From: Gammaproteobacteria bacterium | Lineage (GTDB): Bacteria; Pseudomonadota; Gammaproteobacteria; Steroidobacterales; JABDKV01 | DNA: 64,000 nt | Direction of reading: 5' to 3' | NCBI GenBank assembly: GCA_013003425.1 | Contig: JABDJB010000012.1 | Coordinates: 56,482 to 120,481 of the forward strand | Shown here: positions 54,029 to 61,653 of the stretch, piece after piece | Position numbering within the stretch: the first letter of the stretch is position 1 | How the letters are laid out: the number at the start of each line of letters is the position of its first letter | The notes under the pieces: model-generated | Database searches by the model: none | Seen by the model: the letters and a program-made list of their open reading frames with translations, nothing else | What the model was told of the DNA's origin: nothing | Position numbers and translations under genes: made by a program

Positions 54029-55279
54029 CTAGCCCGGGCTGGCAGCGCTGGAGTCCTGTTCCGGTTGCGGCTCATCTTTGTTGCGGAGGGCTGGAAGGGT
54101 GGACTCGACACGGCCGGTCGCCAGGGCCAGCCCCTTGCGAAAGGCGCTGGCTGAATCTTCGGCATCCCCGGTCTCGGCGAGTACCGCGCCCAGCGTCTGG
54201 TAGGCATCCGGTGAAGGGTCGAGCCGGATGCTTTTCTCAAGATAGGTGCGTGCTTCGCCTGCCTGTCCGGCGCGCAGCGCCAGCTGTCCCGCCGCCAGTA
54301 GCAGCTGCGGTTCATCGCCACGGCTTTTCAGCAACCCCTGTACAAAGGCGAGTGACCTGGCGGTATCGACATTTTCCAGCTCGCTATAAATATTCAGCAG
54401 GGCTGGGTCCCAATTTTTCTTCAGCGCCTTGCGTATTGTCTGTTCCACCAGCGCATGTTCGCCGGCGCGGTGCAGCGCCTCGACATAGTCACGCAGTACG
54501 ATTGGATCGCTCTTGAGTTTTTTCGGCACCTTCTGCCACTGGCGCTGCAGGCCGGTAACATCGCCGGTTTCGCCGTCATGGGTCAGCAGCGTTGCCCATG
54601 TGCGTTGCGCAAGCTGGTCGATGTCATCCACCGGCAGCGCCTTGCGCTTGCGCAGCTGCGGCAGCAGTTCCTGCAGGTTGTCCCAGTCGCCGAGCCTCTC
54701 GTATATCCGCGCCAGCAGCGCAAGACCCTGCGGATGACCGGGTGATTGCTCTTCCAGTTTGCGCAGCGTGGCCAGCGCCCGCTCGTAATCGCCATCGCGA
54801 CTTTGCAGCTCGGCCTGTGTCAGCAACACGGCGCGACTCGAATCGACATCGTTCTCGTAGGCCATCATCAGCCAGTTATCGCGCCGGTCGGTGGCACCCT
54901 GCTCCTGCGCAGCACGCGCAGCGTGGAGGTAATTCAGAACCGGTGTGTCGCTCTTGTGCGCGCTTTCCGCCAGCATCCGTTCGCTGCGGGCGTAATTGCC
55001 TTCTGCCAGTTCAATCAGGCCGCGAGTCAGTTTGCTGCGTGAACGCTTTTTCTGGTAACGGCCTGCTGCGCGACCGAGATCGGAAACGGAAGTCAGCGAG
55101 CGCGTCACCAGGCGCACGGCAACGTACGCGAGTATTCCGAACAACAACAGGCCCAGCAACGACGTCTCGATGGCATAACCACGGAAATGCACCAGCGCAT
55201 AGCCGGTGTCTTTCATGAAGAAATGCGCCAGGAAGGTCGAGGCGACCAGCGCGATCATGATCAGGAGGCCACGTTTCAA
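54029..55279 (-). CDS. hemY: HemY (heme biosynthesis TPR membrane protein)
   Basis: A 416-residue inner-membrane protein with two N-terminal helices (LLIMIALVASTFLAHFFM, LLGLLLFGILAYVAVRLV) and a large TPR region. HemY of gammaproteobacteria follows HemX and modulates heme synthesis by an unclear mechanism. TTG 55279 overlaps the hemDX stop by 4 bases, so it is translationally coupled. The protein ends in a low-complexity Ser/Gln tail. Confidence 0.9.
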   Translation of the reverse strand: MKRGLLIMIALVASTFLAHFFMKDTGYALVHFRGYAIETSLLGLLLFGILAYVAVRLVTRSLTSVSDLGRAAGRYQKKRSRSKLTRGLIELAEGNYARSERMLAESAHKSDTPVLNYLHAARAAQEQGATDRRDNWLMMAYENDVDSSRAVLLTQAELQSRDGDYERALATLRKLEEQSPGHPQGLALLARIYERLGDWDNLQELLPQLRKRKALPVDDIDQLAQRTWATLLTHDGETGDVTGLQRQWQKVPKKLKSDPIVLRDYVEALHRAGEHALVEQTIRKALKKNWDPALLNIYSELENVDTARSLAFVQGLLKSRGDEPQLLLAAGQLALRAGQAGEARTYLEKSIRLDPSPDAYQTLGAVLAETGDAEDSASAFRKGLALATGRVESTLPALRNKDEPQPEQDSSAASPG

Positions 55280-57384
55280 GCGGTTTCCCCGGTTTGCTCA
55301 GCGGCTGGCGGCGCAGCATCGGCGGGTTCCGTCTGCGCGGCTTCGGCAGGGGCGCCGTCTGCGGGCAAAACAGCGCCGGACTCAGCGGGCGCATCCTGTC
55401 CCGGAGGCACGGTGCTGGTTTCAGCTGCCGGCACTGCAACGCGCAGCAGCCGCAGTGAGCCGGAAACATCAGGCATGGCAGGCGCAATCTCCTGCGCTTC
55501 CAGTTCGGCCAGGGTATCAATCGCGCCCAGTACTGCCGACGAGTCTTCCTTGAAATGCGTCTGCAGCCAGTTGCGCGCGGTACGCAGGCTTTCGGTGTAG
55601 ATGGCAGTATCGCCGTCGAGCAGGGCAAGGCGTGCTGACTGCAGCTGCAGTTCCAGGTTGCGTTTCAGGAAAAACTCTTCGTCGCGTGACAGCAGTGGCG
55701 TGGCGGCTTCATCGGTGCGCTTCACACTTACCATGCTGGTAAAGACGCCGCTCAGCGTGGAAATGGCCCGGTCCAGTGGTTTTTGCTCTTCTGCCGCGGC
55801 CGGCGCTGTCGATTCGTAGCTTCCGGGGGCGGCGTTGTTCAGCGGCAGCTCTTCAACGCGCGCTGCCAGCCCGTTCAGCGTGAGGGCAATACCCTCGACA
55901 TCGGGTCGTGGTACCGCCTTCAGAGCGGCAATTTCGCCGGCTATCTCCTGGCGCACGCGATAAAGCGTCGGGTCGCCCAGCGCCTTGAGCCGGTCATCGG
56001 CGGCCAGCATTGCCGCCAGGGCTGCGTCCGGATCGCGTGCCAGCTGCAGCCGGCTGTTCGCGACCTGCATGAAATACTCCGCTTCTGCACGAACCCAGTT
56101 TGTTCGCGCCGTTGCCGACACCCCACGTACGTCGTCTATAGATTGTTCCGCCGCCTGTACTCGTGAACTGAGCATCTCGATGCTGCGGCGCAGCTCATCC
56201 ATGTTTGATTCAATCCGATTGCGGGCGGCGTCCAGGCCCGACACGCGGTTCAGTCCCTCATCGATCCTGCCATCCAGTGAAGCGATATTCTGCTGGGTGG
56301 ACGTCAGAACGCCGGTTGTCTCCGACTGGCTCTGTGCGCTGGCATTCAGGTTTTGCTGCTGTTCCCACCACACGTAGCCCGCAGCCGCCAGCGCTGCCAG
56401 CGACAGCAGCATGGCAAGCAGTCCCAGCGTTCCGCCGCCGCGTCTGGCCGTCGGCGCGGCCGCCACAACGGTGTCGGGTGCCGCATCGACGGTGACTGTT
56501 TCTTCTTCCACTTCCTCGACGAGTTCGACAACGGCATCACCGTCGGCCCCGGTCGATTCTGCAGAGTCTTGTTTAAGCGGTTCGGTCATCGTGGCTCCTG
56601 CCCCTGGTGCGGGCGCTTCGTTCGTCGCGCGCCATTCCATGATGGCGTCGACGAGTGCCTGATCATCAGGTCCGGTGGCGAGCAGGGCTTCATTATTAAA
56701 GCCCAAAGCAGCCGCTTTTTTTACCACACGTTCACTCGTGGTCACCAGCTGTGTGTCGAGCAAACCTGTAACAGTTGGTTCCCCGGCCAGCTCGTAGAGG
56801 TTAACAAGTGTTTCGGCGCTGGTAGCAGTAACGATATCGATGCTGCCGTCGGCCAGCGCGGACTCGATTGCCGGATCGAGAACTTCGGGGCGGTCGCGAC
56901 GGTAGACCTCGGCATAGGTTACGGTTGCGCCACGCTGCTCCAGCTCGCGACCGAGCAGCGCACGACCGCCGCTGCCGCGAAAAATAATAATCTTCTTGCC
57001 GGCGACATCCTGCAGCTGCGGTTCGCGCAACAGCGCCTCGCTGGTAAAACCACGCGTTGCTTTTATGTCGGTTGTAAACCCGGAATCCTTCAGGGCGCGT
57101 GCCGTGGAAGGGCCTATTGCAGCGAGCAACGGCCGCCTGCCTTCAACCGGCAGGTACTGAGCGCCGTGGTTCACGGCATTGAAGCTGATGAATATCGCGA
57201 TATCGTAGTCGGCAATGTCGCCGATCGCGGCGGCAACAGCGTCATGATCCTCGTGCGCTTCGATTTCCAGCGTGGGAAAGCGCAGCGCAGTGCCGCCGTG
57301 TGACTCGATCAGGCCGACCAGCCTGTTGGCCTGGTGACTGGGACGCGTCACCAGCACTTTTACCCCCGCCAGCTGCTCAGACAT
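55276..57384 (-). CDS. hemD: fused uroporphyrinogen-III synthase / HemX
   Basis: A 702-residue fusion. Residues 1-255 are HemD, closing the tetrapyrrole ring of hydroxymethylbilane (VKVLVTRPSHQANRL, AIFISFNAVNHG, AIGPSTARALKDSG, TATSAETLVNL). A linker leads to HemX: a single helix at about 320-340 (LGLLAMLLSLAALAAAGYVWW), a coiled coil and a long periplasmic helical part. Usually hemD and hemX are separate. An internal ATG at 56589 has AGGAG six bases upstream, so separate HemX could also be made. ATG 57384 (MSEQLAGVKV) overlaps hemC by 8 bases. Confidence 0.93.
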   Translation of the reverse strand: MSEQLAGVKVLVTRPSHQANRLVGLIESHGGTALRFPTLEIEAHEDHDAVAAAIGDIADYDIAIFISFNAVNHGAQYLPVEGRRPLLAAIGPSTARALKDSGFTTDIKATRGFTSEALLREPQLQDVAGKKIIIFRGSGGRALLGRELEQRGATVTYAEVYRRDRPEVLDPAIESALADGSIDIVTATSAETLVNLYELAGEPTVTGLLDTQLVTTSERVVKKAAALGFNNEALLATGPDDQALVDAIMEWRATNEAPAPGAGATMTEPLKQDSAESTGADGDAVVELVEEVEEETVTVDAAPDTVVAAAPTARRGGGTLGLLAMLLSLAALAAAGYVWWEQQQNLNASAQSQSETTGVLTSTQQNIASLDGRIDEGLNRVSGLDAARNRIESNMDELRRSIEMLSSRVQAAEQSIDDVRGVSATARTNWVRAEAEYFMQVANSRLQLARDPDAALAAMLAADDRLKALGDPTLYRVRQEIAGEIAALKAVPRPDVEGIALTLNGLAARVEELPLNNAAPGSYESTAPAAAEEQKPLDRAISTLSGVFTSMVSVKRTDEAATPLLSRDEEFFLKRNLELQLQSARLALLDGDTAIYTESLRTARNWLQTHFKEDSSAVLGAIDTLAELEAQEIAPAMPDVSGSLRLLRVAVPAAETSTVPPGQDAPAESGAVLPADGAPAEAAQTEPADAAPPAAEQTGETA

Positions 57385-58282
57385 CCGCCACCTCGTCGAG
57401 GATCTGGCGGGCGCCATGACGCAACAGCAGATTGGCCGCTTCCCGGCCGACGTCATCGGCAACGCTGCCGGCAGCGATTGCGGCAACCAGGTCGGTGCCA
57501 TCCGGATTCGCAACTACGCCGCGCAGGGTGATCTCGCCTGCTTCGATAACTGCATGCCCGGCAATCGGTGAGACACAACTGCCACCGAGGAACTTGTTCA
57601 TCGCGCGTTCTGCATCTACTGTCTGCCGCGTTGCTTCGTGTTCGATTGCACGCAACGTTTCCCTGATAGCGCTATCGTCTGCCCGACATTCTACGCCGAT
57701 TGCGCCCTGGCCGATGGCGGGCAGACATGTGGCCGGGTCGAGAACTTCGGCAATGCGTTCGGCCAGCCCCAGCCGCTCCAGCCCGGCTGCCGCCAGGACG
57801 ATCGCGTCAAATTTACCGTCATCGAGCTTGCCGAGACGTGTTTCGACGTTGCCGCGCAGCGGCCGGATAGTCAGGTCGGGCCGGTTGTGGGCCAGCTGTG
57901 CCATGCGCCGCAGGCTCGATGTGCCGACAACGGCATGTTCGGGCAACCCGGCCAGCGTGCTGCCAACAAGCGCATCGCGCGGATCATGGCGCTCGATAAC
58001 CGCACCGATTACCAGGCCATCGGGTAGTTCTGCCGGCACGTCTTTCATCGAGTGCACCGCTATGTCGGCCGTGTCGTCGAGCATTGCCTGCTCCAGCTCT
58101 TTGATAAACAGACCTTTGCCGCCGATTTTCGCCAGGGAGCGATCCAGTATTTCGTCGCCACGGGTGCTCAGGGGCACAAGCTCGATCTGCAGCTGGTTGT
58201 TGCTTGCGCGCAGTTGTTCGGCAACATGCTCTGCCTGCCACAGTGCCAGGCGACTGCGGCGAGTAGCAATGCGAATATTCAT
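57377..58282 (-). CDS. hemC: porphobilinogen deaminase
   Basis: A 301-residue enzyme polymerising four porphobilinogens to hydroxymethylbilane. RIATRRSRLALWQAEHV opens it, KDVPAELPDGL and SSLRRMAQL carry conserved basic residues, and the dipyrromethane-binding Cys is in FLGGSCVSPIAGHA. It overlaps hemDX by 8 bases and the AlgR-type gene by 1 base, the same order as in Pseudomonas. Confidence 0.97.
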   Translation of the reverse strand: MNIRIATRRSRLALWQAEHVAEQLRASNNQLQIELVPLSTRGDEILDRSLAKIGGKGLFIKELEQAMLDDTADIAVHSMKDVPAELPDGLVIGAVIERHDPRDALVGSTLAGLPEHAVVGTSSLRRMAQLAHNRPDLTIRPLRGNVETRLGKLDDGKFDAIVLAAAGLERLGLAERIAEVLDPATCLPAIGQGAIGVECRADDSAIRETLRAIEHEATRQTVDAERAMNKFLGGSCVSPIAGHAVIEAGEITLRGVVANPDGTDLVAAIAAGSVADDVGREAANLLLRHGARQILDEVADV

Positions 58283-59019
58283 CAGCTGCCCCTGAGTCTG
58301 CGCTTCAGCGCCGCCGCATGCCGGCGGCTGACCGCGAGCCGGTCGTCGCTGTCACGGAACACCACAAACTGCTTGCCATCCGCGTCGCGCTCGATCGACT
58401 GCAGATGTGCGACCGCAACGAGCGTGCCGCGGTGAATGCGAACAAAGTCAGGGGCAAATTCATATTCGAGGTTTTTCAGTGATTCGTCGATCAGCACTTC
58501 GCCATCCTGATGGCGAACTGTAGTGTACTTCTGGTCGGCCTGGAAATAATAGATATCCGCAACCGGTATGAGCTCCAGCCGGCCGGCGGTACGCGCGCAA
58601 ATGTGGGTGCGGCGCTCTGCCGTGTCCTCGTCCTCACCTGAAAGGGCGGACAGCTGTGCGCGTGTCAGCCGGGAAGCGTGACGCATGGCGCGGGCCAGCC
58701 GCTCAAGTCGAACCGGCTTCATCAGGTATCCCACAGCCTGTGCATCAAACGCGTCTATTGCGTATTCATCGTATGCCGTCGTGAAAATCACCGCTGGCGG
58801 TTTTTCCAGGGTTGCCAGATGGCGGGCGGTTTCGACGCCGTCGATTCCGGGCATGCGGATGTCCATCAGCAGCACATCCGGGTCGTGTGCCTGGGTCAGT
58901 TCAATTGCCTGGATACCATCAGCTGCCTCGGCAACGATTTCACAGTCATCCAGCTCATCGACCAGCCGGCGCAGCCGCTGGCGTGCGGGCGCCTCATCAT
59001 CGACGATCAGCACCTTCAC
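58282..59019 (-). CDS. algR: LytTR-family response regulator (AlgR-like)
   Basis: A 245-residue regulator. The receiver domain has VDDEAPARQRLRRLVDEL with its acidic pair, the phospho-acceptor Asp in DVLLMDIRMPG and Lys in GYLMKPV. The C-terminal LytTR DNA-binding domain runs from about 135 (IYYFQADQKYTTVRHQDGEVLIDESLKNLE, FVRIHRGTLVA). The position between algZ and hemC matches Pseudomonas algZR, where it controls alginate and virulence genes; its targets here are unknown. It overlaps both neighbours. Confidence 0.94.
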   Translation of the reverse strand: MKVLIVDDEAPARQRLRRLVDELDDCEIVAEAADGIQAIELTQAHDPDVLLMDIRMPGIDGVETARHLATLEKPPAVIFTTAYDEYAIDAFDAQAVGYLMKPVRLERLARAMRHASRLTRAQLSALSGEDEDTAERRTHICARTAGRLELIPVADIYYFQADQKYTTVRHQDGEVLIDESLKNLEYEFAPDFVRIHRGTLVAVAHLQSIERDADGKQFVVFRDSDDRLAVSRRHAAALKRRLRGS

Positions 59020-60128
59020 CGGCGCACCTCAGCGGCGGGGATGGTCAGTGTCACCGAAAACTGTCCGTCACCGGTCAGGGTTTTCAGCCCACCCTTGCGG
59101 CCAAATGCCAGGTCAAGGCGCTGCCTGACATTGCTCAGCGCTATCCGGTTACCGTCGTGCCGTTGCGCGCTGGCGTCGTTATTGACCGGATTGACTATCT
59201 CGATATGTATTTTGTCGCCTTCCGTCCGGCCACTGATTAAAACCTTGCCGCCGCCGGGCAACGGCTCTATTCCATGATAGATCGCGTTCTCCAGCAGCGG
59301 TTGCACGCTCAGGCCGGGAATCAGTGCCCGATCCGGCAATTCATCGACATCCCACTCCACGGTAAGGCGATCACCAAGCCTGAGTTCCTCAATGCGCTGG
59401 TACAGCCGCGCCATTTCAAACTCCTCGCGCAGATGAATCAGCTGTTTGTTATCAGCAAGGCTGGCGCGGAACAGGTCGGCAAGATCTTCGACTACCTGTT
59501 CGGCTGCATCCGGGTCACTGCGTGTAAGCGCAGCGATCGTGTTCATGCTGTTGAATAGAAAATGCGGGCGAATGCGCGCCTGCAGCGCCTGGATACGCGA
59601 GCGGGCCTCCATCTGCACGTTGCGGCGCCACTGGTGTGACACATAGAAGTAACGCAGCATCAGCGCACCGACGATCGCCGCAATCAGGGTGTTTCGCAGC
59701 AGAAAAGGCAGATGACTGGCGGGAAACATCGCGCTCGCAGCACCACCGGCACGGCCGCTGTAGAAATCGCCGATTAACCACGCAGCCTCTGATACCAGAG
59801 CTGTGGTTGCCATGACCAGGAACAGGCTGACGGCCGTTGTTTGAACTGCGCTACGGCCAGCGAGGAATCGGCGCGCGCCACACAGGACGACGGCGTTGCC
59901 CAGGCCGATCCACAGCAGGAACATGGAAGAGCGGGCAAGGTCAATCCAGAATACATCAGCCGCCGGCAGCCGTGCCAGGGTGAGCACCAATGCAACAAGT
60001 TCGGCGAGCAATACGATAGCGAAAGTCATTGTGCCGGAACAGAAGTCCGGCAGGTAGGTAGCCTGCAGCGACTCGTCGGCGGACCTGGGTGTAAGCCGTG
60101 CGGAAGGAGTTGTAAGGCGGGCGGCCAA
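59016..60128 (-). CDS. algZ: LytS/AlgZ-type sensor histidine kinase
   Basis: A 370-residue membrane kinase. LPDFCSG appears before four helices (about 35-160). The His_kinase domain carries LQARIRPHFLFNSMNTIAAL with the phospho-acceptor His and the ATPase box VQPLLENAIYHGIEPLPGG. It lacks a PAS or extracellular sensor. The TTG at 60128 is the first start in frame; coding similarity continues upstream (LHDLAARL) without a standard codon, so the start is uncertain. It overlaps the regulator gene by 4 bases. Confidence 0.92.
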   Translation of the reverse strand: MAARLTTPSARLTPRSADESLQATYLPDFCSGTMTFAIVLLAELVALVLTLARLPAADVFWIDLARSSMFLLWIGLGNAVVLCGARRFLAGRSAVQTTAVSLFLVMATTALVSEAAWLIGDFYSGRAGGAASAMFPASHLPFLLRNTLIAAIVGALMLRYFYVSHQWRRNVQMEARSRIQALQARIRPHFLFNSMNTIAALTRSDPDAAEQVVEDLADLFRASLADNKQLIHLREEFEMARLYQRIEELRLGDRLTVEWDVDELPDRALIPGLSVQPLLENAIYHGIEPLPGGGKVLISGRTEGDKIHIEIVNPVNNDASAQRHDGNRIALSNVRQRLDLAFGRKGGLKTLTGDGQFSVTLTIPAAEVRR

Positions 60129-60156
60129 GTCGTGCAGGTCCGTTACCGGATCCGGT

Positions 60157-60597
60157 CTACTCGCTACTGCCGCACCACTCGTCTACATCGCGTCGCGCAT
60201 CGGTCATGCGCTGGTCGACTTCATCCTCTTCCAGGTAGCGGCGTCCGCCATCGGGCAGGGGTTCGTAGATTCGGGTGGCACTCAACAGGCTGGCCAGCGC
60301 ATCACGGGCGCGGGCGCAGTTTTCATCGCGGCGGATATTCTGCTCACGCTCGAATTCATCCTGTTGTGACTCATCGGCGACAATTGTGCCGGGCTGCGCC
60401 TGCTGAGCGGGTTCATCGGTGAGGCGCGCCGACAGCTGTTCCGGATCGGTGCGCTGAGTCTCGATGTCGAGTTTCTCAGCGGCAGTCGCCGGTGGCTTGT
60501 CAGAAAAGTGCACACGGCCGGTGGCATCGGTCCATTTATAGACGTTGGCCGAGGCGGCGGTCGTTAACAGGATCAGGCTGAAAAGCAGAAATCTCAT
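60157..60597 (-). CDS. exported DUF4124 protein
   Basis: A 146-residue exported protein: signal peptide MRFLLFSLILLTTAASA, then a DUF4124 segment (NVYKWTDATGRVHFSDKPPA) and a charged helical tail with two Cys (ENCARA, EWCGSSE). DUF4124 proteins are periplasmic and of unknown role. A related segment heads the M23 peptidase at 34946. It lies 28 bases upstream of algZ and may share its promoter. Confidence 0.85.
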   Translation of the reverse strand: MRFLLFSLILLTTAASANVYKWTDATGRVHFSDKPPATAAEKLDIETQRTDPEQLSARLTDEPAQQAQPGTIVADESQQDEFEREQNIRRDENCARARDALASLLSATRIYEPLPDGGRRYLEEDEVDQRMTDARRDVDEWCGSSE

Positions 60598-60758
60598 GTA
60601 ATACCAGACACCGGTCTCAGGCCGGGGAATCTACGTTAAGTCAAAACCGTGGGCAGGAAAAGCACAGCGCTTCCCGCCACAGGGAGCACATTATGAGAAT
60701 CAGTGTCTTAAGTCGCTGACGTGGTTCACATCAGCGGCCACCGTGGCGCAAAAAATCG

Positions 60759-61109
<351 letters not shown>

Positions 61110-61133
61110 CTAAAGTCGGTTTCCCGCTCTCTT

Positions 61134-61149
61134 TGCACGGGCCGTGCCA
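61134..61149 (-). promoter_or_regulatory. sigma-54 promoter of the PII gene
   Basis: On the minus strand TGGCACGGCCCGTGCA matches the RpoN consensus TGGCAC-N5-TTGCA with one mismatch; GG and GC are ten bases apart as required. The -12 element lies about 37 bases upstream of the start codon, leaving a short leader with an AGGA site. Confidence 0.75.
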
Positions 61150-61213
61150 ATTCCGTAACTCCTTGTAATTCCAATGGGTTATATACATCAGACGCGATAT
61201 CGGTTCGAACAAT

Positions 61214-61230
61214 CGCACTCCTTTGGTGCA
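61214..61230 (-). promoter_or_regulatory. NtrC-type enhancer site
   Basis: CGCACTCCTTTGGTGCA closely follows the dyad TGCACT-N4-TGGTGCA known for NtrC sites. It is about 80-95 bases upstream of the sigma-54 promoter, a normal enhancer distance, and is also just upstream of ubiK. Only one site is seen. Confidence 0.6.
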
Positions 61231-61265
61231 GCCAGGCTGCTGCTATGCGTTAAACTGGTCCGGCA

Positions 61266-61532
61266 ATGGTCGACCCGAAGCTTATCGATGATCTCGCCCG
61301 CCGACTCGCCGGCAGCCTGCCCGCGGGTCTGCGCACGCTGCAGGATGAGCTGGAGCAGAATTTCCGCCCGGTTTTGCAGTCGGCGCTGAGCCGGTTCGAC
61401 CTGGTTACCCGCGAGGAATTTGACGTGCAGGCTGCGGTGCTGGCAAAGGCTCGCAAGCAGATCGATACGCTGCTGGCCCGGCTCGAGGAGCTCGAGGCCC
61501 ACCTGGCCAAAAAAACGCCGCCAAGCGACTGA
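61266..61532 (+). CDS. ubiK: ubiquinone biosynthesis accessory factor UbiK (BMFP)
   Basis: An 88-residue coiled-coil protein (LIDDLARRLAGSLPAGLRTLQ, FRPVLQSALSRFDLVTREEFDVQ, LLARLEELEAHL). UbiK, formerly YqiC/BMFP, binds UbiJ and helps aerobic ubiquinone synthesis. ATG 61266 is divergent from glnK, with the NtrC-type site between. ubiJ is at 38340 in this window. Confidence 0.92.
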   Translation: MVDPKLIDDLARRLAGSLPAGLRTLQDELEQNFRPVLQSALSRFDLVTREEFDVQAAVLAKARKQIDTLLARLEELEAHLAKKTPPSD

Positions 61533-61653
61533 ATCCAAAACCCTCCAGCCGCCAAAGTGTGACGCAGGTCATGCGGGCTTTGTGACCGGTTTCCGGGTTC
61601 GAAATACCCCTGGTTCTTAAACTTTCCTGTAGTCGAATTCTGTCTGCAGGGAT

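Noticed and set aside
56353..57303. 316-codon plus-strand open frame
   Set aside because: It is the antisense shadow of hemDX, whose HemD motifs are intact.
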